DNA of 64,000 nt from Longimicrobiales bacterium (GCA_951828585.1 OX639991.1:1768576-1832575); one strand, 5' to 3'. Numbered from the stretch's first letter, positions 10,147-20,643 are shown. Made by a program: numbers and translations. The notes: generated by a model not told the origin, from the sequence alone.

Positions 10147-10930
10147 CACCGAACTTGTAGGCTTCGTTAGACAGGTCGATGGGATAGTACCCCATGTCCG
10201 AGTACTCCCAGTAGTCGCCGATGTCGTTGTTGAAGTTGGCGATGACCATCAGGCGCCCCTCGGGATCGTTGCCCTCGTGGATTCCCAGAAAGATAGGCGT
10301 GTACTGCTGGAAGGTCGGCGGGGGCAGGTCCAGGGTTTCGATCTGGAAGAAGGAGTTGAAGATGGGCTCCTCCAGCTCGAGGATGCTGAAGGTGTGGCCA
10401 GGGAGGATGACATTGAAGATCGCCTCCACCTGGGCCCATTCGCGGTTCCCGCGGAAGTCGTCGAGGATCAGGAAGCCGCCCTTGCCCAGATAGCTGGCCA
10501 GGTTGTCGACCTCGGCCTGTGTGGGGGCCCACTCGCCCGGCTCGGAGACGTACGCGATCGGGTAGTTGTGAAGATCGGGGTCCTCGGCGTCGATCACATT
10601 CGTGCCGTCGGTGTTGGGACCCAATAGCGTCACTTCGTCCAGGATCTTGATGAAGTTGTCGTCGGCGTAGGGGTAGTCGTGGGCCCAACCGGGGCCGCCG
10701 CCACGCCCGAGGCCGCGCCCGAAGCCGCGTCTGCCCGTGTTGAAGCGGACCCGCACGAAGGTGTAGGTACCGTCATAGGGGACGCTGGGGAACTCCTGGA
10801 GGGTTGCATGGGGGGTTTCCGCGACGGTCGCGGATGACTCCGGGCCGGGGACTGCCGGCAATCCCACTCCCGCGGCGAGCGCGCCGAGGCCGGCGAGCAG
10901 GAGCGGGACGGTGACCCTCGGCGCCCTCAT
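10115..10930 (-). CDS. DUF4159 domain protein (copy 1)
   Basis: A 271-aa protein with an N-terminal hydrophobic signal (LLLAGLGALAAGVGLPA), then the DUF4159 core: YTFVRVRFN, GWAHDYPYADDNF, KGGFLILDDFRGNREW and GVNYVIYAMNR at the C-terminus. DUF4159 domains have a glutamine-amidotransferase-like fold and are linked to Bat/VWA clusters; the role is unknown. The ATG overlaps the stop of the TPR peptidase gene (ATGA). A paralogue lies at 36728-37639 beside a VWA gene. Confidence 0.88.
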   Translation of the reverse strand: MRAPRVTVPLLLAGLGALAAGVGLPAVPGPESSATVAETPHATLQEFPSVPYDGTYTFVRVRFNTGRRGFGRGLGRGGGPGWAHDYPYADDNFIKILDEVTLLGPNTDGTNVIDAEDPDLHNYPIAYVSEPGEWAPTQAEVDNLASYLGKGGFLILDDFRGNREWAQVEAIFNVILPGHTFSILELEEPIFNSFFQIETLDLPPPTFQQYTPIFLGIHEGNDPEGRLMVIANFNNDIGDYWEYSDMGYYPIDLSNEAYKFGVNYVIYAMNR

Positions 10931-13617
10931 CTCCCCGCCCCTCCACGCCGCAGCTCCAGCAGCAGGTCGAGGGCTTCCTCGTAGTTTGGCGCGATTTCCA
11001 ACGCCGCGAGAACCGCGCTGCGGGCCGCCGCGCGATCCCCCTTGAGGTGCAGGAGGCGGGCGACCTGGTAGTGTGCCTCCGCGCGATCGACCGGACGGAG
11101 GGCGAGGACCGCGCGCCGTTCCAGCACCGCGCCGTCCAGATCGCCGACCTCCTCCATCAGGGCGGCCAGGTGCTCGTGGTCGGTGATCTCGTAGGGGTGA
11201 ATGTAGGCGAGGTGGCGCAGGACCTCGGCGGCCCCCACCTCGTCCCCGCCCCCCAGCAACCCCGCCAGCGCAACCCGCGCCTCGTAGTGACTCTCGTTGA
11301 GGGCGACCAGGGCGCGGTAGTGCGTGACCGCCGCCGCCGTGTCGCCCTCCTCCTCCCGGATGCGGCCCAGGAACCAGTGCGCGCCATCGGGGCCGCCGTA
11401 CTGGGGGAAGAGTTCGAGCGCGGCCTCGAAGTGTTCGGCCGCCTCAGCGCCGCGATCGTCCCGGAACAGGGCCTGCCCCAGGGCCATGCGCGGCGCGAAC
11501 CGGCCGGGATCCCGGGCGACCGCGGCCTCCAGCGTGGCGATGTCGGGCACGATGTCGGGCATCATGACCGGAACCGGCGCGGTCGTCGCCTCCTCGGGCT
11601 CTCCTCCCACCGACTCGATCGCGGCCGCAAAGCGCTCCTTCAGAAAGTCCTCGAAGTCCCCATCGAAGTCCTCCAGATCGACCCCCAGCGCCCTCTCGAA
11701 CGCATCCTCGTTGGTCGCGCCGTCACGGTACGCATGCAGCATTTCCACGATGGCCGGGAACCCGAACCGATCCTCGATCACCTCGAAGACCAGCGATGCC
11801 TGGTAGTAGCTGTCCCGGACCTCGCCCGGATGGCGCGGGCTCGAAAACCCCCGGTCCAGCTCGCTGACCGGCCGCAGTTCGCCCGCCGCCAGCGACGCAA
11901 CGAAGCTCGCCCCCGCCTGATGGCCCCAGCCGCTGTCCGCCTTGCGCTGCTCGTGCACGGACAGCCCTTCGGAGAACCACCTCGGCACCTCGCTGTTCGA
12001 CACCCCGATGTGGAAGGAGTGCGCGATCTCGTGCCAGAGCGTCGACGCCCAGTTGAAGTCGCCCGGATTGCGTGCCGTGGGCGAATCAATGGCCAGGGCG
12101 GGCCCGAAGCTGACCCCCAGCGCCCCGATCCCCACCAGCCCGACCGTCCGCACCGAGAAGTCGGCGTGCCGCGGGTAGACCTCGACGCGGATGGGCTCCT
12201 CGGGCGCGTACCCGTACCGCTCCGACATCTCGCGCCAGGCCCGCTCGGCGATCACCTCCATGTACGGCCCCAGCAGGTCGGCTTCGTCCTCGTGCAGGAC
12301 AAGATGGAAGTGCGGCGTCACGATGGTGCGGTAGTCGACGAAGGTGTCGAGCAGGTCGAGGGTGTTCTTGAACCACAGGTTGAAGGGATCGCCCGCGAAC
12401 GCCTTCTCCAGGTTCGCGCGGCCCGCCTCGACCCGGCCCAGACGGACCTGGTTGAGCCCCATGAGGCCCCATCCGGCCCAGCTCTCGGGGTCCGCTTCGG
12501 CGGCTTGGCGGGCGAAGGCGAGGGCGTCCTCGTACTTGCGATGATCCGCGTGCAGTTCGGAGAGGACGATGAGGGGGGTGGTGGGGAAGGCGGTGAGGGA
12601 ACGGACCGTCTCCATGACGGCGCGGAAGCCCGGGTCGTCGCCGGAGAGGTGGAGGATCGCCGCCTTCGTGCCGAGCGCCTCCAGATCCGCGGGGTTGACC
12701 TCGAGGGCGCGGCCGGCTTCATCGAGCGCCTGGCTTCGGTTGCCCTCCAGCAGCCGAAGTCGCGACAGGAGCGTGCGCGCACCTGCCAGGTTGTCGTTGG
12801 TCGCGAGCGCCGCCTCGATTGCACCCGCCACATCGCCGCCGCCCTCGAGACGGGCGACCCGGGCCAGGCCCAGCAGCGCCCCCGCGTGGCCGGGATTCTC
12901 CGCAAGGACGTACTGGAAGGCTTCAGCCGCCTGTCCCGCGTCGTAGCGTTCCAGGAAGAGTTCGCCGGTGGCGAGCTGCGGGGCGTGGTCCAGGGGGCCG
13001 GCTGCAACCGCCTCGTCCAGGGCCTGCAACGCGTCGTGCGCGTACTCGTAGTCCCAGCGTGACAGGTGCATGAGCGCCCGGCCGACCGCTGTGAGTTCCG
13101 CGGCCGAGAGGTCGCTCGCGTTGTTGTAGTAGTCGATGAAGCCGTCGAAGAGGTCGCGGGCGTCGCGGCGGTCGCCGTAGCGGTATTCGAGGATGCCGAG
13201 TTCGACCCGGGCAAAGGCTCCGGCGGGGTCGGGTTCGAGTGCGCCCGCTTCGAGGGCCGCGCGGGCCTCGGTGATCCGGCCCACCTCCATCTGCGCGGCC
13301 CCCAGTAGCGCCCGTGCTCCCGCAACCCCCCGCTCCACCCCCCGTTCGGCCGCCTTGACCGCGCCCTCGTAGTCGCCGGTCTCGCGCAGCGCGGTGACCC
13401 ACCCGGAGAGCGCGGAGGCGTTTCCGTCAAGGGCTTCCGCGCGGAGAGCGCGCACGGCTTCGTCGTAGCGGCCGGCGCGCAGGTGCTCGAAGCCGGGGGG
13501 GTTCTGGGCGACGGCGCTTCTGAACGCGGTTGCCGCGGTCGCGACGACCAAAAGGGTGGTCATGGCGAACGGTCCGCGCGGGCGGTGGAGGCCGGGTGGG
13601 CGTGGCGCGAAGAACAT
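10927..13617 (-). CDS. TPR protein with peptidase MA-like (HExxH) domain
   Basis: About 896 aa: a signal-like start (MTTLLVVATAATAFRSAVAQ), tetratricopeptide repeats over roughly residues 40-400, a gluzincin-type peptidase domain with HEIAH at residues 529-533 and a likely third ligand Glu in WFSEGLSVHEQ, then further TPR repeats to the C-terminus. Both zinc motifs are present, so activity is plausible; the substrate is unknown and the location probably periplasmic. ATG codons at 13617 and 13563 and a GTG at 13653 are all possible starts; signal-peptide logic favours either ATG. The gene is coupled to the DUF4159 gene by a 4-bp overlap. Confidence 0.82.
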   Translation of the reverse strand: MFFAPRPPGLHRPRGPFAMTTLLVVATAATAFRSAVAQNPPGFEHLRAGRYDEAVRALRAEALDGNASALSGWVTALRETGDYEGAVKAAERGVERGVAGARALLGAAQMEVGRITEARAALEAGALEPDPAGAFARVELGILEYRYGDRRDARDLFDGFIDYYNNASDLSAAELTAVGRALMHLSRWDYEYAHDALQALDEAVAAGPLDHAPQLATGELFLERYDAGQAAEAFQYVLAENPGHAGALLGLARVARLEGGGDVAGAIEAALATNDNLAGARTLLSRLRLLEGNRSQALDEAGRALEVNPADLEALGTKAAILHLSGDDPGFRAVMETVRSLTAFPTTPLIVLSELHADHRKYEDALAFARQAAEADPESWAGWGLMGLNQVRLGRVEAGRANLEKAFAGDPFNLWFKNTLDLLDTFVDYRTIVTPHFHLVLHEDEADLLGPYMEVIAERAWREMSERYGYAPEEPIRVEVYPRHADFSVRTVGLVGIGALGVSFGPALAIDSPTARNPGDFNWASTLWHEIAHSFHIGVSNSEVPRWFSEGLSVHEQRKADSGWGHQAGASFVASLAAGELRPVSELDRGFSSPRHPGEVRDSYYQASLVFEVIEDRFGFPAIVEMLHAYRDGATNEDAFERALGVDLEDFDGDFEDFLKERFAAAIESVGGEPEEATTAPVPVMMPDIVPDIATLEAAVARDPGRFAPRMALGQALFRDDRGAEAAEHFEAALELFPQYGGPDGAHWFLGRIREEEGDTAAAVTHYRALVALNESHYEARVALAGLLGGGDEVGAAEVLRHLAYIHPYEITDHEHLAALMEEVGDLDGAVLERRAVLALRPVDRAEAHYQVARLLHLKGDRAAARSAVLAALEIAPNYEEALDLLLELRRGGAGR

Positions 13618-13743
13618 CCTCGAAAGGTGCACTTTGCGGGGGCGGGGCGCCACAGCCTTTCCGCATGCCGGGAGGTACAGGTGTCACCTTCGGGTCGTGC
13701 ACAGTCGGGGTTTCTACCGTGCGGTCCAAGAAACTGATCGGGC

Positions 13744-13782
13744 GTCTTACGTTTTCATATTCGTTCGGTATATCGTCTTGCG
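13744..13782 (+). repeat. boundary repeat A (31-bp phased GTCTTRCG boxes)
   Basis: GTCTTACGTTT at 13744 and GTCTTGCG at 13775, 31 bp apart, with TCGTTCG between. An ungapped comparison with 28512-28550 gives 29 identical positions of 39. The copy lies in the 247-bp gene-free gap between the TPR gene and the DUF499 stop, just outside the left end of the defence island. I see nothing else in this gap. Confidence 0.6.
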
Positions 13783-13900
13783 TCATCGCCGAACGAATTG
13801 TTGGCCGAATCCCGCATAACCCGGCTCCCGCTACCAGAGAGTCATCCCGCACGATGGGCGCGAGCAGCTGGCACTGAAATCGTAGGTCCGCCCTCGGGGG

Positions 13901-16900
13901 CTAACCTCCGAGCTTGAGATCCTCCGACACCTCGGCGAGGACATCATTGACCCTGCTGCGAGCCTCATCCGCAAGTTCACCCTTCGCACTCACCGATACC
14001 CCGAACCGCAGCTCCGCCGCCCCGACCGCCCCGAGCAGATCCGGTACCCGGTCCGCCAGGTCTTGAATCTGTCCCGCGTCCAGCACGGCCGGGGCGTGTT
14101 TGGGTGGCGGCGGCGGTTTCGTCCCCAGTTTGGGCTTCTCAAGGACCACCTGGACTGCCTGGTCGAAAGTACAGTCGACTGGGCCGCTGTCCTTGACGAG
14201 CTCCAGCCACCGTGCCTGCACCGCATCCCCGATTCCCTCACGCACTATTCCCCATGGCACCGGCGAGGCCCGCTTCTGGCAGAGGGCCTGGGTCAGGGCG
14301 AGACCGTTGGTGCGTCTGTCGGACCAAGCGGTCGGAACTTCCTCCTCGATGAGGTGCTGCGGTTCCACCCGGTCCGGCGGCGGATGTATGGTCGCCGCCG
14401 GGTTGAGCGTTCCGGCGGGAACCGGCTCCTTCCAGGAAGTCGCGGGAGGATTCGTGACCCACAATGTCCCGTCCTCAACGGCCTTTCCGACTGCATCCAG
14501 CACGATGTGATCCGGGCAGGCCGGGATTGACAGGTAGTCCTCGTACCCGTCTCTCGGAACAGTGGCCACATGGCCACCTGCGAAGTACTTCACCAGTGAC
14601 TCAACGATCAATGGTTCGAACCCACCCTCGTCATCGGCCTTCCATAGACCGGGCAACCGCCCCGGTTTGAGCAGACGGTGATCCAGGCGGGCGAGCATCG
14701 CCTTTTCGGGGAGGACGATCTCCAACAGGTCGTCGCCCGTGGCCACGGACTCCACATCCTCCCGCCACCACGTTCGCGCGCTCCCATCGGGGCGCTTCAA
14801 CCGGGCGACGAACAGCCCGTCGCGGACCCCCCGCAGCACAGTGCTGGTGACCAGTTCCGGCTTGAGGACCTTCGGGAGCCGTGGAAAGCGGGCGAACGCG
14901 TCGCTCAACTGGCTGGCGAGACGGGCGTCGTCTCCATCCTCCCAGAGATCGAACGGGCCGCCGGGCAGAAGTGCTTCGGGATTGACGGGCGTGTCGACGA
15001 TCCGTGCCTTCTCGTGATCCTTGATCTCCTCGAAGAGAGGCTGGCCGCTCCCCGGAAGCTTGAATGCGTGCACCTCGTTCTGTTCGTTGACCGTTACGAC
15101 AATCCCGTAGGCCTGCCGAATCACTCCGGGCAGTTCCTGCCGCGCCTGCTTGACGTGGCGGCGCAGGCGCTCGCGGCGGATGGGGTCGATCTGTTGCATG
15201 CCGAGCTGAGCTCCCACGTCCTCCCAGCCCAGCAAGCTCCGTGTCTTACTGCGCGCGGCGTCCACGCCTTCTTTTGAGGGCACGGCCAGCACGACCGCGT
15301 TGCGGTTGACCCTGGGGCTGTCGGGGCTGGTGGTGTGGTCCAGGAAGGCCTGAGCCACCTTGCTCGGCTTACCCGATGACGATTCCGCATCCGGACCGAG
15401 GATCACGAAGCGGAATTGGACGTTGTCCTTCACGTCGCCGGGAAAACGGGGAAGCTTGTGAACGGTGGCGCCAGCGCCCTGGGCGCCGCCCCATAGACCG
15501 GTGGCTTTCCCGATCGCCGCTGCGAGACGGTCCTCTACCGCTGCCGCGGTCACCCGGTCAACGCAGGCCTGGTCGTGCATCTGCCGCAGGTTGGGCGCGT
15601 TGCCCAGCCGCCAGGCGTCCGGCAAACTGTCAGCGCCATCGGCTTGGGCGTCTTCATCCTCGTCGTTGAGGAACCAGGAGGTATCGCGCCACCGCCGTAG
15701 CCCCTTCCGCAACTCGATCGTGTCGGGTGCCGCGCCGCCCACCAGCCTTAGCAGCTGGCTGGTCCGCGCCTTTCGACCGATCGGCTGCGAGTGCAGGAAG
15801 ACAGCGACAACCGCCTGTTCCAGCTCGCGAAAAGCGGTCAGGGAAGGGAACTCCTCCTGAGCCTCCCGGGCCTTCTCGATCTCCTTTTCGAGCAGCGGCA
15901 CCCAATCCGTTCTCCTCCCTTTGACGGTATCCTTGGTTGCGATCCCGGCCAGCTCCCTCACCGCCTCGGAAACGGTTTCTGACCCGGGTTGGTTCAGGAG
16001 AGCCCCAGGCCCGACCAAGGGACTGGTGTCGCCCCAGGCTTCCGCATCTCGGAGAGCGATGGCGAGCGTCCGCAGAATGCCTCGGGTCCGCTGAAAGCCC
16101 TCGATCTCCGTCCACCGGGTGTAGAACACATCAGTTAAATCGGGATGAAAGGGGAAGCTCGCCAGAAAGCGCTGCTCCTCACGGCTCTGCTCCTCTTTGG
16201 TGCTCTCGTCGATCCGGGCGATGCCCTTCACAATGCCGATGACATGCGACTTGAACGAAGCCGGATCCTCGATGCTGTCGGGTTCAAAGAACCGCCGGCG
16301 AAGAACCTCCGCGACATCCTGCTTCTGTACCGGTTGAATCCCCTCCTCGCGCTGGCGCTGGAAAACGTTCGCGAGATCGCGCAGCACCCCCTTGCCGAGC
16401 TCGTCGCTGGTCTCCCGGGGATCGGTTGCGAGCAGCGAAGCCACGATGGCGGCCCGGTCCACCTTGGCCACCGCCTGCGTCAGAGCTTGAAAGAAGTTCT
16501 GCAGCCTGTCCACCCAGGTCCGATCCCGGACGGCCGTCGCGCGGGCGTACATCATCACCTCGTCGAGCAGGATCAGCGTGGCTCGCCCGTCGGCTTCCTG
16601 CTGCTGTTCGATGACTTCGACCAGAAGCGGTTCGGCGGGTGCGGTGTCGCGTTCTTCGGCGAAGTCGTCACCATGCAGGATTCGGAGTCCCTCCTCTCCC
16701 GCGAGCTGAAAAGCCAGGATGTTCCACGGGTGCAGCAACGTCCGTGTCTCGCCGTTGGGCCCCTGCACGTCCCTGATCCCCTTTTCCACGTCGATCTTGT
16801 CAAAGCAGAGAGCGGCGGTCGTGGCCCGGGGCAGCTCCACGTCGCAGTGCTCGCGGAATTCTCGAACGGTCTTAATGTCCGGGAGGGCGTCCGGATCGCG

Positions 16901-17206
16901 GAAGAGATGATGAAGGGTGATCAGGGTGTGCGTCTTGCCGCCGCCGTAGGTCATCTCCAGCTGCCGGATCGCCTTGTCGCTCTTTCCCGCCAGGCGAGCG
17001 GCCACATCCCGGGCCAGGTCGCGAAGCGCGAAGGTCGGATAGGTGAGGGCGAAAAACTTCTCGGGGTCTTCGTAGAGAGGCCGGCGACCGGCCCGGCTGA
17101 CCACCTCGTGGAGGTCGGCGGCGAACTGTGACAGCGACAGCTCACCGGTGCGAAGCTCGGGCTTGAGTGCTACGACCTGGTGCCAGGGAGTGGGGGTGGG
17201 GGGCAT
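13901..17206 (-). CDS. DUF499 (COG1483) ATPase, BrxC/PglY-like
   Basis: A 1101-aa protein with Walker A GGGKTHT at residues 88-94 and Walker B LILLDE at 211-216, followed by EVMMYA. This is the DUF499 family of large P-loop ATPases, which accompany DUF1156 methylases and include BREX ATPase relatives (from memory). It is cytoplasmic and presumably part of a DNA-sensing or modification complex. It is the last gene of the minus-strand island, 215 bp downstream of the DUF1156 gene; I see no gene in that gap. The frame is intact over its full length. Confidence 0.87.
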   Translation of the reverse strand: MPPTPTPWHQVVALKPELRTGELSLSQFAADLHEVVSRAGRRPLYEDPEKFFALTYPTFALRDLARDVAARLAGKSDKAIRQLEMTYGGGKTHTLITLHHLFRDPDALPDIKTVREFREHCDVELPRATTAALCFDKIDVEKGIRDVQGPNGETRTLLHPWNILAFQLAGEEGLRILHGDDFAEERDTAPAEPLLVEVIEQQQEADGRATLILLDEVMMYARATAVRDRTWVDRLQNFFQALTQAVAKVDRAAIVASLLATDPRETSDELGKGVLRDLANVFQRQREEGIQPVQKQDVAEVLRRRFFEPDSIEDPASFKSHVIGIVKGIARIDESTKEEQSREEQRFLASFPFHPDLTDVFYTRWTEIEGFQRTRGILRTLAIALRDAEAWGDTSPLVGPGALLNQPGSETVSEAVRELAGIATKDTVKGRRTDWVPLLEKEIEKAREAQEEFPSLTAFRELEQAVVAVFLHSQPIGRKARTSQLLRLVGGAAPDTIELRKGLRRWRDTSWFLNDEDEDAQADGADSLPDAWRLGNAPNLRQMHDQACVDRVTAAAVEDRLAAAIGKATGLWGGAQGAGATVHKLPRFPGDVKDNVQFRFVILGPDAESSSGKPSKVAQAFLDHTTSPDSPRVNRNAVVLAVPSKEGVDAARSKTRSLLGWEDVGAQLGMQQIDPIRRERLRRHVKQARQELPGVIRQAYGIVVTVNEQNEVHAFKLPGSGQPLFEEIKDHEKARIVDTPVNPEALLPGGPFDLWEDGDDARLASQLSDAFARFPRLPKVLKPELVTSTVLRGVRDGLFVARLKRPDGSARTWWREDVESVATGDDLLEIVLPEKAMLARLDHRLLKPGRLPGLWKADDEGGFEPLIVESLVKYFAGGHVATVPRDGYEDYLSIPACPDHIVLDAVGKAVEDGTLWVTNPPATSWKEPVPAGTLNPAATIHPPPDRVEPQHLIEEEVPTAWSDRRTNGLALTQALCQKRASPVPWGIVREGIGDAVQARWLELVKDSGPVDCTFDQAVQVVLEKPKLGTKPPPPPKHAPAVLDAGQIQDLADRVPDLLGAVGAAELRFGVSVSAKGELADEARSRVNDVLAEVSEDLKLGG

Positions 17207-17421
17207 GGCTTGCGAAGAATCGGAGGAGGATCAGGTCGGTTGGGTAAACTGCTGTTGAAGATGACGGTAGTTGACGACTGACAACGGGTTGGTCGCCGCT
17301 GCGGCAAGGTAGAGGTTGAGATCGACGGTGACGAGGGGCGTGTCATGTAAAAGGAGCCCGAGTAGCGCCGATCGATCTCGTTCGCTCGGTCAAGCAATCT
17401 ACCGGATGCGTCCGAACGCTC

Positions 17422-20400
17422 TCAAGACGAACAGTCCCACAGCGTTGCCTCCCGCACCCGGTCGGCGGGCCTCCCCCGCCCGAGGTGGTTCTGGAGTTTC
17501 TCAAGCGTGGATCTCTCCTCGGACCCTGGGTCGGCCATCTCGAGTACGGCCTGCACCACGCTCGCGAACACCTCGCTCTTCCGGAGCCCGCGCGCGTCGA
17601 GGAAATCGTTCACCCGGCCCAGCTCTCCCTTCCTCCACAGACGCATGACCCCGTGAAGACTGTCGATCAAGGCGGGCGTCCCGCCGGTCGCGCCGGCCCG
17701 TCCGAGGCCCGCGACCTTGCGCTGGTTCCAGCGCTTCAGTCGAAACTCACTGTCCGACCCTCCAGATGCATCGTCATCGTCGTCGGTGTCGGTGGCTGCA
17801 CTCGACTTGCCGCGCACCAACAGGTCATTCCGACCAAGAAGATCGGCGTCCTTCAGGTTGCAGGACAACGCGTACAGAATGACCGCGCCCGCCGGCGCCT
17901 TTCTTATGCCGAAGTCGTGGCGGTGCAGGAGGTAGTATGTGGTGAGCTCGTCGAGGTCGCCCGCGGTGCGGTCGCCTTGCGAGAGCAGTCGGCCCACCAC
18001 GTAGCCGACCACCATCCGGCGCACACTAACAAGGAATTCGCTGACCTGGATGCGCCGTTTGCCGACGTTGCGCTTGACGACAGGATAGCGGCTGAACGCC
18101 TCGAGCGCAGGACCGGTGGCCGACCACACGAAGTCGGGGCCGCGAATGCCCGCATCCCAGAAGTCGTTGAGCTTTCCGGTGATGTTCTCCCGCATCTCGT
18201 CGAGCACCTTAGATTCCCAGCCAGGCCGGCCGGGGGGGCGTTTCCGGCAGACAAGCCAGATGGAAGAGGCGAGCGCGGCGGACGCCATGGCGCGCTGGCG
18301 GGTTTGCATCTCGGTCTGGATGGGCCACGAGCCGGTCACCACGAACCCGGCCCGGATGAGCGCCGAGACGAGGGTTTCCCAGGCGTCCGGGTTCTTGTTC
18401 GCGAAGACGACGACAAGGTGGCCGTCGTCCCGCAACGCCTCATGGCACCGTTCGAAGGCGCGGGCCATGCCGTCTTCGTAGTTCTTCTTGGAAGCGTGCG
18501 GGTCGCCCTCGAAGCGGCTGGCGTCGTCGATCAATTCGCCGTCGTTCTCCGCCGCACCCCACTTCGGCCCGAGCGGCTCTGCAAAGACTCCGTCGATCTC
18601 CGCTGACACGCCATGGAGGGCTCGCCTCAGCCAGACGTGGAAGAAGTCCATCAGGTCAGAGTAGGGGATCGCGTCGTAGTAGGGCGGGTCGGTGCAGACG
18701 AGGTCTAGGCTTCCGGGTTGCGGCCCCAGGGCGCTTCGCGCGGCGAGGTCCGGAACCGGACTGTCTGAGACGGCGGCCAGTCCGTGGTCCACGTAGCGGG
18801 CGACCCAGTCGAGCATACCTGTGAAGCCGCCGGTCGTCTCTGACAGCGGGTTGACCTCGCAGTAGTCCCAGACCATGGGGAGGGCGAAGCGGGAGTAGGT
18901 TTGACGCAGCGTTTCACGCCCATTGTGCCACGAGCAAATCGCACTGCTGTAGTCGGCCAGCTTGCTCAGTGTGCAAGCCAAGTACGCCGTCAGCGCCTCC
19001 CGCCAGTCCTCCGGGTAGCCGTGCCCCTCAATCTCTGCCCGGACGGCCCGGATCTCGCGTAGCAGGGTCCCCAGCGCGAGGAGCTGCCGGTCGGTGAAGA
19101 GCTTGCCCCAGGTGTCGAAGCCGTAGCCGTCAACCGAGAACGCCCGCGAGGCGCCGACGCCCGCCTTCGGAGTCGACTCATCCAGCACCCCGAACGGTAT
19201 CGTCTGGTACAGGGTCGTGATTTCATCACCGTCCACCTCCGCCCCAGTCAGCTCGCAGTCTGTCGGAAGCCGGTATTCCTTCCCCTTCTGGCCATCGGTC
19301 ACCACGGCGATCATGCGGGTTCCCAGTCGCCCCGACCGCCCCTGCGCGCGCAGCTCCTTCATCTTCGTGACCGAACCGCAACAGGGGCACGCGGCCCCGC
19401 TGCGGCTCATCGTGCCCTTGCCCAGCTTCTGGTCGTGAGCGCGCTTTTGTGCTGGCGAACCGCGCGCGACCGGAACATCGGGCTCGATTCCAAAGTCGAT
19501 GCGGCGGGTGTCCGGGTCTGCGGTCATGCTCAGCAGGACACGCTTGACCGGGTCGCTCTTCTTGCACAGCCACCGTGTCTTCAGCAAGGGCATCTCGGCA
19601 CGGCAGCCTCCGCACTCTGCCGTCCGCGCCCACAGGCAGGCGACGACCGGCTTGGCCACCCAACGCGGGTTCCGGTCGTCCTCTAGGTACTTCTCGTCGT
19701 ACTCGCGGTTCAGATCTTCCACCGAAACCCGGCCGCGCGGGTCGGGCTCAAGGAGGCGCGGCTCCCGAGGCTTGAACCGTATCGGCGGTCCCGCGGCCTT
19801 CCTCCTGCGGCCCTTCCGCTGCCGCGGTTCGAAGTACGCATAGACAGGATACCTTGCGGCCAACTCCTCGCGCACTCGGTTCCGCACCAGTAGGCCCCAC
19901 GCCCGTACATGCCAGGCGAAACCTGCACTGGTGGGCGCGTCGGCGGTCAGGGTCGTCGTGAGCTGGACATCGCCCCCGTCGCGGTGACCCAGTTCCGCGA
20001 GCGCGTTTCTGATTCGGGCCGGTGTGTGATTCACACCCCGGGACTTCATGCGGGCCTTCACGAGGGCAGTGGCGAAGTCACGGTCGGCGATCGCGCACTC
20101 CGGCAACGGCCTCTCGGCCCGGCCGACAAGGTGCGGGTAGTGGAGCGTGCACCGGAGTATGAACCAGGCAACGGGATTCAGGTCGGAGGCGAAGGTCTCG
20201 CAACCGAGGCGCATCGCTTCGAGCGGGATCGCGCCCCCTCCGGCGAAGGGATCGAGGACGCGGGGTGCGCGGCCGCCGAGAGCATCGCGGATTCGTTCTC
20301 GGAAACGGTCCAGCTCGAGACCATTCTGTCTCCCCCAATGAAGGATTCCCCCGTCGGTTTCCTTGAGGTGCGGGTCTTCGCCTCCGCCCTTGAGCTTCTT

Positions 20401-20643
20401 CGGGACCAGGCGGCCGGCCATGCGCTCGCCGAGGCGTCGGCGGCCTTCGGGATCCCCCGGGTCGGGCAGCAGCGTGGCGAGGAGCATTGCTCGGCTCGCG
20501 GCGAGGGGTCGTCTGGCTGGCCATATGTGGAGTGTGGAGATATGGCCGTGGCGGACGTTTTTCTCGTGGACGGAGTCCAGAGAGATCTGGCGGAGGGGGA
20601 GAGTGGATTCGCTCAGGCGGGTACCGTCGGTCCCAGACAACAT
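17422..20643 (-). CDS. DUF1156 adenine-specific DNA methylase (COG1743, PglXI-like)
   Basis: About 1073 aa from the ATG at 20643. The N-terminus carries the DUF1156 signature (HGHISTLHIWPARRPLAASR), then methylase motif I DPFAGGG (about residues 131-137), zinc-ribbon cysteines (CGGC, CPCC) in the middle, and catalytic motif IV DPPYYD near residue 650. The order I then IV and the DPPY tetrad indicate an amino-methyltransferase acting on adenine. In type 3 BREX the equivalent gene is pglXI (recalled, not checked). A longer in-frame start at 20727 exists but lacks family character. Intact gene, upstream of the DUF499 gene. Confidence 0.88.
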   Translation of the reverse strand: MLSGTDGTRLSESTLPLRQISLDSVHEKNVRHGHISTLHIWPARRPLAASRAMLLATLLPDPGDPEGRRRLGERMAGRLVPKKLKGGGEDPHLKETDGGILHWGRQNGLELDRFRERIRDALGGRAPRVLDPFAGGGAIPLEAMRLGCETFASDLNPVAWFILRCTLHYPHLVGRAERPLPECAIADRDFATALVKARMKSRGVNHTPARIRNALAELGHRDGGDVQLTTTLTADAPTSAGFAWHVRAWGLLVRNRVREELAARYPVYAYFEPRQRKGRRRKAAGPPIRFKPREPRLLEPDPRGRVSVEDLNREYDEKYLEDDRNPRWVAKPVVACLWARTAECGGCRAEMPLLKTRWLCKKSDPVKRVLLSMTADPDTRRIDFGIEPDVPVARGSPAQKRAHDQKLGKGTMSRSGAACPCCGSVTKMKELRAQGRSGRLGTRMIAVVTDGQKGKEYRLPTDCELTGAEVDGDEITTLYQTIPFGVLDESTPKAGVGASRAFSVDGYGFDTWGKLFTDRQLLALGTLLREIRAVRAEIEGHGYPEDWREALTAYLACTLSKLADYSSAICSWHNGRETLRQTYSRFALPMVWDYCEVNPLSETTGGFTGMLDWVARYVDHGLAAVSDSPVPDLAARSALGPQPGSLDLVCTDPPYYDAIPYSDLMDFFHVWLRRALHGVSAEIDGVFAEPLGPKWGAAENDGELIDDASRFEGDPHASKKNYEDGMARAFERCHEALRDDGHLVVVFANKNPDAWETLVSALIRAGFVVTGSWPIQTEMQTRQRAMASAALASSIWLVCRKRPPGRPGWESKVLDEMRENITGKLNDFWDAGIRGPDFVWSATGPALEAFSRYPVVKRNVGKRRIQVSEFLVSVRRMVVGYVVGRLLSQGDRTAGDLDELTTYYLLHRHDFGIRKAPAGAVILYALSCNLKDADLLGRNDLLVRGKSSAATDTDDDDDASGGSDSEFRLKRWNQRKVAGLGRAGATGGTPALIDSLHGVMRLWRKGELGRVNDFLDARGLRKSEVFASVVQAVLEMADPGSEERSTLEKLQNHLGRGRPADRVREATLWDCSS

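Noticed and set aside
11047-13062. 671-codon open frame on the plus strand opposite the TPR peptidase gene
   Set aside because: Arg/Gly/Pro-biased product without domains; a mirror of the minus-strand gene, which has clear motifs. High GC makes such antisense frames common.
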